The position numbers were made by a program, and so were the translations under genes. Positions 59,888 to 64,000 of a stretch of DNA of 64,000 bases are shown in pieces. The stretch is from Ascoidea rubescens DSM 1968 (lineage: Eukaryota > Ascomycota > Saccharomycetes > Ascoideales > Ascoideaceae): positions 460,439 to 524,438 of the forward strand of contig NW_017962914.1 of assembly GCF_001661345.1 (NCBI RefSeq). Reading direction: 5' to 3'. Position 1 is the stretch's first letter. Every line of letters begins with the position of its first letter. A model generated the notes under the pieces. The model was not told the origin of the DNA, searched no databases, and saw only the letters and a list, made by a program, of their open reading frames with translations.

Positions 59888-60347
59888 AAAACCTGCGTGC
59901 ACGGAACTATTTTTGAGTACACCAGCTGGATGCTTTGTAAAGAAGTGCTACCTTTGCTGCTTCTGCTGCTTCTGCTGTCAACAGGGCAAGCAAAACTCCA
60001 GGATTCGAGCCTTTTCTTGGCCAGAAAGCCGCAGCAAGGAGAGGCAAAAAGGTTGTGTTGGTCTGAGATCAGCGCAGACTGGCGAGTTTTGCAACCTTAA
60101 AGACAATTGATTGATGGTTAAACTCAGCTTTGATCAGTACGTAACAAATAGCAGAGGAGTCTGTGCTGACAAATCGCTCTCTGATTGGCTGCTCACAAAG
60201 AAAGAAGGAGCCAAAATCAACAGACCCAAAGCAACTCGAGTATAAAGAGCGAGCCTGTTCCCATTTCTTCTTTCCAGCTCCTTCCCAGTCTACCTCAGAT
60301 CTGTCCTTATCTTCACTAACCTCAATTGCCTCTGCATTTTATTCACG
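59888..60347 (+). promoter_or_regulatory. Upstream region of HYR1/GPX3
   Basis: No gene is supported here; two overlapping open frames are judged chance. GTACGTAAC at 60137-60145 carries, on the minus strand, TTACGTA, close to the Yap1-type bZIP site. ATTGG (an inverted CCAAT) lies near 60185. TATAAA at 60241-60246 is about 100 bases before the start codon, and pyrimidine-rich leader sequence follows. Confidence 0.45.
60241..60246 (+). promoter_or_regulatory. TATA box of HYR1/GPX3
   Basis: TATAAA lies about 100 bases upstream of the start codon within GAGTATAAAGAG. TATA-containing promoters are common in stress-induced yeast genes. Confidence 0.5.
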
Positions 60348-60827
60348 ATGTCTACCTTCTACGATTTATCTCCTCTTGACAAGGCTGGCAACCCTTATCC
60401 TTTCTCAGAATTGAAGGGAAAGGTTGTCTTGATTGTCAATGTTGCCTCCAAATGTGGTTTCACTCCTCAATATAAGGGATTGCAGGAATTGTATCAAAAA
60501 TATAATGAAAAGGGTTTGGAGATCATTGGTTTCCCATGCAATCAATTTGGTCATCAAGAGCCTGGTACCCAAGAAGAAATTGCTTCTTTTTGCTCCACGA
60601 CCTATGGTGTTACTTTTCCCATTATGAAAAAAGTCGATGTCAATGGTGCGAATGCTGATCCTGTTTATGAATATCTTAAATCAAAGAAAAGTGGTTTATT
60701 GGGTTTTAAAGGTATTAAATGGAATTTTGAAAAGTTTTTAGTCAATCAAAATGGCGAAGTTGTTGAAAGATATGGTTCAATTACAAAACCTGAGTCTATT
60801 TCTCAAAAGATTGAAAAGTTATTGTAG
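60348..60827 (+). CDS. HYR1: Thiol peroxidase / glutathione peroxidase-like Hyr1 (Gpx3)
   Basis: The 159-residue protein is a non-selenium glutathione peroxidase homologue that uses thioredoxin to reduce hydroperoxides. In yeast Hyr1/Gpx3 also senses H2O2 and oxidises Yap1. The signature NVASKCGFTPQY places the peroxidatic Cys at 36, the conserved FPCNQFGHQEP block has Cys64, and IASFC gives the resolving Cys at 82. These three positions are the same as in S. cerevisiae Gpx3. The WNFEKFLV block supplies the catalytic Trp and Asn. The length agrees with the family (about 160). A weak alternative is the paralogue Gpx2. It is convergent with the thioredoxin-like gene on the other strand. Confidence 0.92.
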   Translation: MSTFYDLSPLDKAGNPYPFSELKGKVVLIVNVASKCGFTPQYKGLQELYQKYNEKGLEIIGFPCNQFGHQEPGTQEEIASFCSTTYGVTFPIMKKVDVNGANADPVYEYLKSKKSGLLGFKGIKWNFEKFLVNQNGEVVERYGSITKPESISQKIEKLL

Positions 60828-61050
60828 CAATTTAAGTTATAGTAATTTTTTTATAATTATAAATACAGTCATTTTGTATTTGTATTTGTAATTGGTAGTG
60901 ACTTATAATATTACTTTATGATATTAAAACAATATATATGGCTTTTTATTCTTCTCATTCATGTTCTTCCTTGGTTTTTTTCTTGTTTTTTTACAAACGT
61001 TTTTATTTACATATCTATATATTTATCAATTCTTAATATAATACTTAATT

Positions 61051-61608
61051 TTAATCAATCGCAACACTTTCAACCCATTTTCGCAACTCGTTCCAATCTA
61101 TTTCCTTGATTTCGTTCAAATTCTTAACAATATATTCATCCATTTTGATGCTCTTGTTAACTGCAATTATGCTGGGGATTCTATTGACGTTATAATCCAA
61201 CATTATTTCCTTGATTCCTTGTTCCATTGTATCACACTCAATATCAACCAAGTTCAATTTTTTCTTATCATCTTCCAAATCATTGATGATAATCTTGTAC
61301 AATGGCCCAGTCAATTTATTGCAATTCCTATCTCCTCTATTTGTGAAATGCAACAAAAGTGGTCGATCATGAATGGCCAATATGGGATACAACTCTTCTT
61401 TATATCGAACTGGCAAAAAAATCTGGTTCTTTGTTACTTCTGATTGGGTCTTCTTGGGATATATAATTGAATTGTTCTTGTAATACTCTTTGATCGAGGT
61501 GAATAGACTAAATATCTCTCGTCTCTGGCTATATATCAAACATGACCCAGTCAACACCAACGCAGAGTACCTAATAAGCTGCTTGTTTATCACCAATGGG
61601 CTAATCAT
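61051..61608 (-). CDS. Membrane-anchored thioredoxin-fold protein without CxxC
   Basis: The 185-residue protein starts with a single hydrophobic segment at about 8-25, followed by a polar region. From about 80 to 183 it has a thioredoxin-like pattern: a PLLLHFTN strand, an insertion GDRNCNKL where the CxxC would sit, LYKIIIND, then LVDIECD. An RIPSI block near 150 carries the cis-Pro typical of thioredoxin folds, and a C-terminal helix follows. Only one Cys stands at the active-site position, so redox exchange of the usual kind is unlikely. An N-terminal anchor without a clear secretory signal would fit the mitochondrial inner membrane, which is inference. I do not recognise a named orthologue. 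It is divergent from the Tim17-like gene with 150 bases between the start codons. Confidence 0.65.
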   Translation of the reverse strand: MISPLVINKQLIRYSALVLTGSCLIYSQRREIFSLFTSIKEYYKNNSIIYPKKTQSEVTKNQIFLPVRYKEELYPILAIHDRPLLLHFTNRGDRNCNKLTGPLYKIIINDLEDDKKKLNLVDIECDTMEQGIKEIMLDYNVNRIPSIIAVNKSIKMDEYIVKNLNEIKEIDWNELRKWVESVAID

Positions 61609-61758
61609 TCCTTGTTAACTGCCTCTCTTTTTGCTTCATCTTCTCTTCATACAACCTTCACATCACCTCTTATGCCTCTTCATGTTACCCGAAGTTTTCC
61701 ATTTGAGTATTTTCACTCCACTAATCTCTTCTCCAAATCACAAACAATGTAATTCAAA

Positions 61759-62472
61759 ATGGACCAACCCAGCTCTGGATATCTTTCTGATTCGCTTGAA
61801 ATTGACGCCTCCACTGACAAAGGAGCCTTGAAGAAGGAGTTTGAAACCCACAAAGACAAGTTTTTGGCATCAAATAGAGATGAAAGATTTAATCTGCCTC
61901 CCTATGTTCGACTACCAATCATCTCCATGGGCACCAGTTTATTCGGTTTCATTTCTGGCTGTTATGAGGGTTATTCCAAGGCAAGTTTGAGGTATTTGGC
62001 TGAAAATTCTCATCGGTTACCAAGAAATGTTAAAGGTTGGTACTTTTATCACAAGAGAAAAAACTATTACTGCTTGAAAGAGGGAATGGTCGAAGGCTTT
62101 AAGTATTCTCCAAAGATATCCTTTATAATAACCAGTTATTTCTCATTTGAAGCTCTACTAGACACCATCAGACAAAAGAAGGATTTTTTGAATTCTGTCA
62201 TCTCCACTACAACTTTCTGCTACGCTTATGCTCATTATGTTAAATTGAGCAAATATCAAAAGATTAACATGGTTAAAAAGGGTCTGAAATTTGGGTTGGC
62301 CTTTGGTTTAATACAAGATTTCTTCATCTACAGAAGAAATGGTAACCTCTGGTATTTAAATGCAATCGGGATAAAGCCTTTAAATTATTATTTTCCATCT
62401 ATTGATAGTGATAATGATAATGGTAATGATAATGATAGCATTAATGATAATGATCAACCGTTGGGCGCTTAA
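61759..62472 (+). CDS. Tim17/22/23-superfamily-like membrane protein, uncharacterised
   Basis: The 237-residue protein has a hydrophilic N-terminus (1-45) and a first apolar segment with a Gly pattern near 52-72 (ISMGTSLFGFISGCYEGYSK). Further moderately apolar, Gly-spaced helices follow near 110-135, 140-160 and 172-190. The G-rich helices and an Arg/Asp pair (DTIRQKKDF) between them resemble Tim17/Tim22/Tim23-like proteins of the mitochondrial inner membrane, but the match is loose. The C-terminus is a run of Asp/Asn repeats encoded by GAT/AAT triplets at about 62402-62455. A plausible location is mitochondria. No named orthologue can be given. Confidence 0.6.
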   Translation: MDQPSSGYLSDSLEIDASTDKGALKKEFETHKDKFLASNRDERFNLPPYVRLPIISMGTSLFGFISGCYEGYSKASLRYLAENSHRLPRNVKGWYFYHKRKNYYCLKEGMVEGFKYSPKISFIITSYFSFEALLDTIRQKKDFLNSVISTTTFCYAYAHYVKLSKYQKINMVKKGLKFGLAFGLIQDFFIYRRNGNLWYLNAIGIKPLNYYFPSIDSDNDNGNDNDSINDNDQPLGA

Positions 62473-62990
62473 GGATATACCAATATTCAATTAAATGTAT
62501 GATTCAATTTGTTTGTAAATATTAAATATCGATTTTTTATTAAGAGATTTCATTCATTTTAATTTTCATTTAGATTTTTATTTAAATTTTCATTTTTATT
62601 TAAATTTTTATTATGAATATTTTCAATTAATATGAAAGCATTATACCAAATAGTGATCATAATTAAACATAAATTATTAAAAAATGATTAATGAAAATTA
62701 TATAAGTTAAAAAAAATATTCATGAATATTTTAAAAATACAAGTTATTATAAAAAAACCGAAAAAAACAAAAAACATCATGACAATAATAATGGTAATAG
62801 TAATGGTAATAGTAATAATAAAGAAATAGTATTCTTTTTAATATTGCAAAATCATTAAAAAGACAAAGAGAAGAGAAGAGAAGAGAAACGTATAGTTGAT
62901 GTCAACAGAGAAAAACAAAAACGATCAAAAAAAAATGAGATGTAATATAACGTAACTAGCAAAATGAGGATAGGTTTATAAATTTAAGTG
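62473..62990. other. Convergent 3' intergenic region with simple repeats
   Basis: These 518 bases between two convergent genes are very AT-rich. They contain AATGGTAATAGT-type triplet repeats at about 62780-62825 and a GAGAA repeat at about 62867-62888. No gene is seen. The two stop codons' 3' ends probably overlap in transcript. Confidence 0.6.
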
Positions 62991-63961
62991 TTATGTTAAA
63001 ATTGGTAGAAAGTTGCCAACAATCATCATTGGAATACCAAAAACGTCTCTTTTTAAAGTCCAAATACAAGTAGTATTTATTTTTTTGCCATTGCAAGTAA
63101 GTAAAGTGCAGCTAGTCATTGTTGCACCTCTGAAATCACCATAAGCAATTTTAGAGAATAAATCAAAATATTCTATAACGCTATTATCATCCATTAGCTC
63201 CACTATAAAAGTTCCCTTTTTCAACAAACGATCTCTTGTCCAGCCTGTTAAGATGACGAATTCTTGACTTACATAGCAAATTTGGCCAGTTCTCCTCCAG
63301 ACTATGGTTGGAGTGCCGCTAATTGATATGTATTTATCATATTCTAAGAGCGTTCTTTGAAAGCATTGTTCCATGAATATCAAGTCGTCTTCTTTGAGAG
63401 TTATTGTGCAGGCTATAAAAGAGGGTCTATATTCAGTCATTGATTTTGCCATTTTAACTAGTTGATCTTTGTTAAATCTTTTTCTTAGATAAGTGATTAG
63501 TAGATGGTAGCCTAATTTATAACCAAAGGGGACTTTGACTTTTGCGTAAATTTCTTCTGGTTCTTTGAATCTTAGGCCCCAATCGCCAGTTGAGCTGTGG
63601 TTGTTGTTTGAGGAAGCACTTGCAAACGAGGAATCATTTGTTGAGCAGTTATTTATATCTGATTGAACGCCGATTGAAAAGGAAATTTGTGATTTCAAAC
63701 CTGCATCGTTGGTGTGTAGAATTGCCGGATTTAGTTTTTTTTTCTTTTCGATAACGTCGATAACATCGGGATAGGTCATGATATTCTTGCCATCAGGTAA
63801 GCCAGGTAGAGGGCCTAGAAAGTATTGGTTGATTGAGGTGTCGCAGTTAGGGTACATGTTGTATAGGTCATTTCTATTGTTGTTGATGTTGCTTTTGTTA
63901 TTGTAGTGATTGTTGTGAAAGTTATTGTTGTAATTGTTGCTGTTATTATTGTTGTTGTTGC

Positions 63962-64000
<39 letters not shown>
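62991..64000 (-). CDS. Ert1/Rds2-family zinc-cluster regulator, C-terminal part (partial)
   Basis: The frame is open from the right window edge to the stop at 62991, so at least 336 codons are present and the N-terminus (where the Zn2Cys6 DNA-binding cluster would lie) is outside. The first visible Met at 63857 is internal, because an Asn-rich stretch continues in frame upstream of it to the edge. The C-terminal 175 residues carry the PAS-type domain of the Ert1/Rds2/AcuM group: LKEDDLIFMEQCFQRTLLEY, TPTIVWRRTGQICYVSQEF, FIVELMDDNSVIEYF, and WTLKRDVFGIPMMI before the end. These proteins control gluconeogenesis and growth on non-fermentable carbon in yeasts. Ert1 and Rds2 cannot be told apart here. 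Confidence 0.85.
63961..64000. repeat. ATT/AAT trinucleotide repeat coding poly-Asn
   Basis: A run of TTA/ATT triplets reaches the window edge and is part of a longer Asn-coding stretch from about 63900. It lies inside the reading frame of the Ert1/Rds2-like gene. Such runs vary in length between strains. Confidence 0.85.

Noticed and set aside
59850-60110. Two frames of 75-86 codons overlapping the tRNA gene and HYR1 promoter
   Set aside because: They begin inside the tRNA-Glu gene, are Cys/Leu-rich by composition only and have no domain.

Overview
The window looks like chromosomal DNA of a budding yeast (Saccharomycotina). The host genes are intronless and compact, with short AT-rich spacers and Asn-rich low-complexity tracts. 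They match yeast families: a SulP/STAS permease, an Efm2-type methyltransferase, the Ecm32 helicase, an Hyr1/Gpx3 peroxidase and an Ert1/Rds2 zinc-cluster regulator. An intronless tRNA-Glu(UUC) is also present. The exact genus cannot be told from sequence alone, and I did not settle whether CUG is read as Leu.

The window has two very different halves. From 1 to about 46.45 kb I find no intact host gene. Instead there is a dense mosaic of decayed Ty1/Copia-superfamily LTR retrotransposons, recognised by Gag, zinc-knuckle, protease, integrase, reverse transcriptase and RNase H signatures and by at least thirteen LTR remnants. I can place eight main elements plus fragments. Their order is E1(+), a minus fragment, E2(+), a probable minus fragment, E3(+), E4(-), E5(+), E6(+), E7(-), E8(+). 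All are old, with many breaks each. A gene-free island of layered Copia fossils in a compact yeast genome is best explained as heterochromatin, and a regional centromere or its flank is the leading candidate. A subtelomere is the alternative.

From 46.57 kb to the end the sequence is ordinary gene-dense yeast DNA. In order it holds the SulP/STAS permease (-), an Efm2-like protein-lysine methyltransferase (-), and, divergent from it, the Ecm32/Mtt1 SF1 helicase (+). Next come a KH-domain protein (+), a doubtful small membrane ORF, and a decayed second copy of the ECM32 helicase region. These are followed by tRNA-Glu (-), HYR1/GPX3 (+), and a thioredoxin-fold membrane-anchored protein (-). The last two are a Tim17-like mitochondrial membrane protein (+) and the C-terminal part of an Ert1/Rds2-type regulator (-) that runs off the right edge. 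The genes are not an operon. Loose themes are translation (Ecm32 at termination, Efm2 on eEF2) and oxidative or mitochondrial metabolism (Hyr1, the thioredoxin-like and Tim17-like proteins, Ert1/Rds2).

The most interesting observations are the 46-kb fossil island with its repeated plus-minus-plus layout and paired inverted LTRs, and the tandem ECM32 pseudogene copy lying on the far side of the KH gene.
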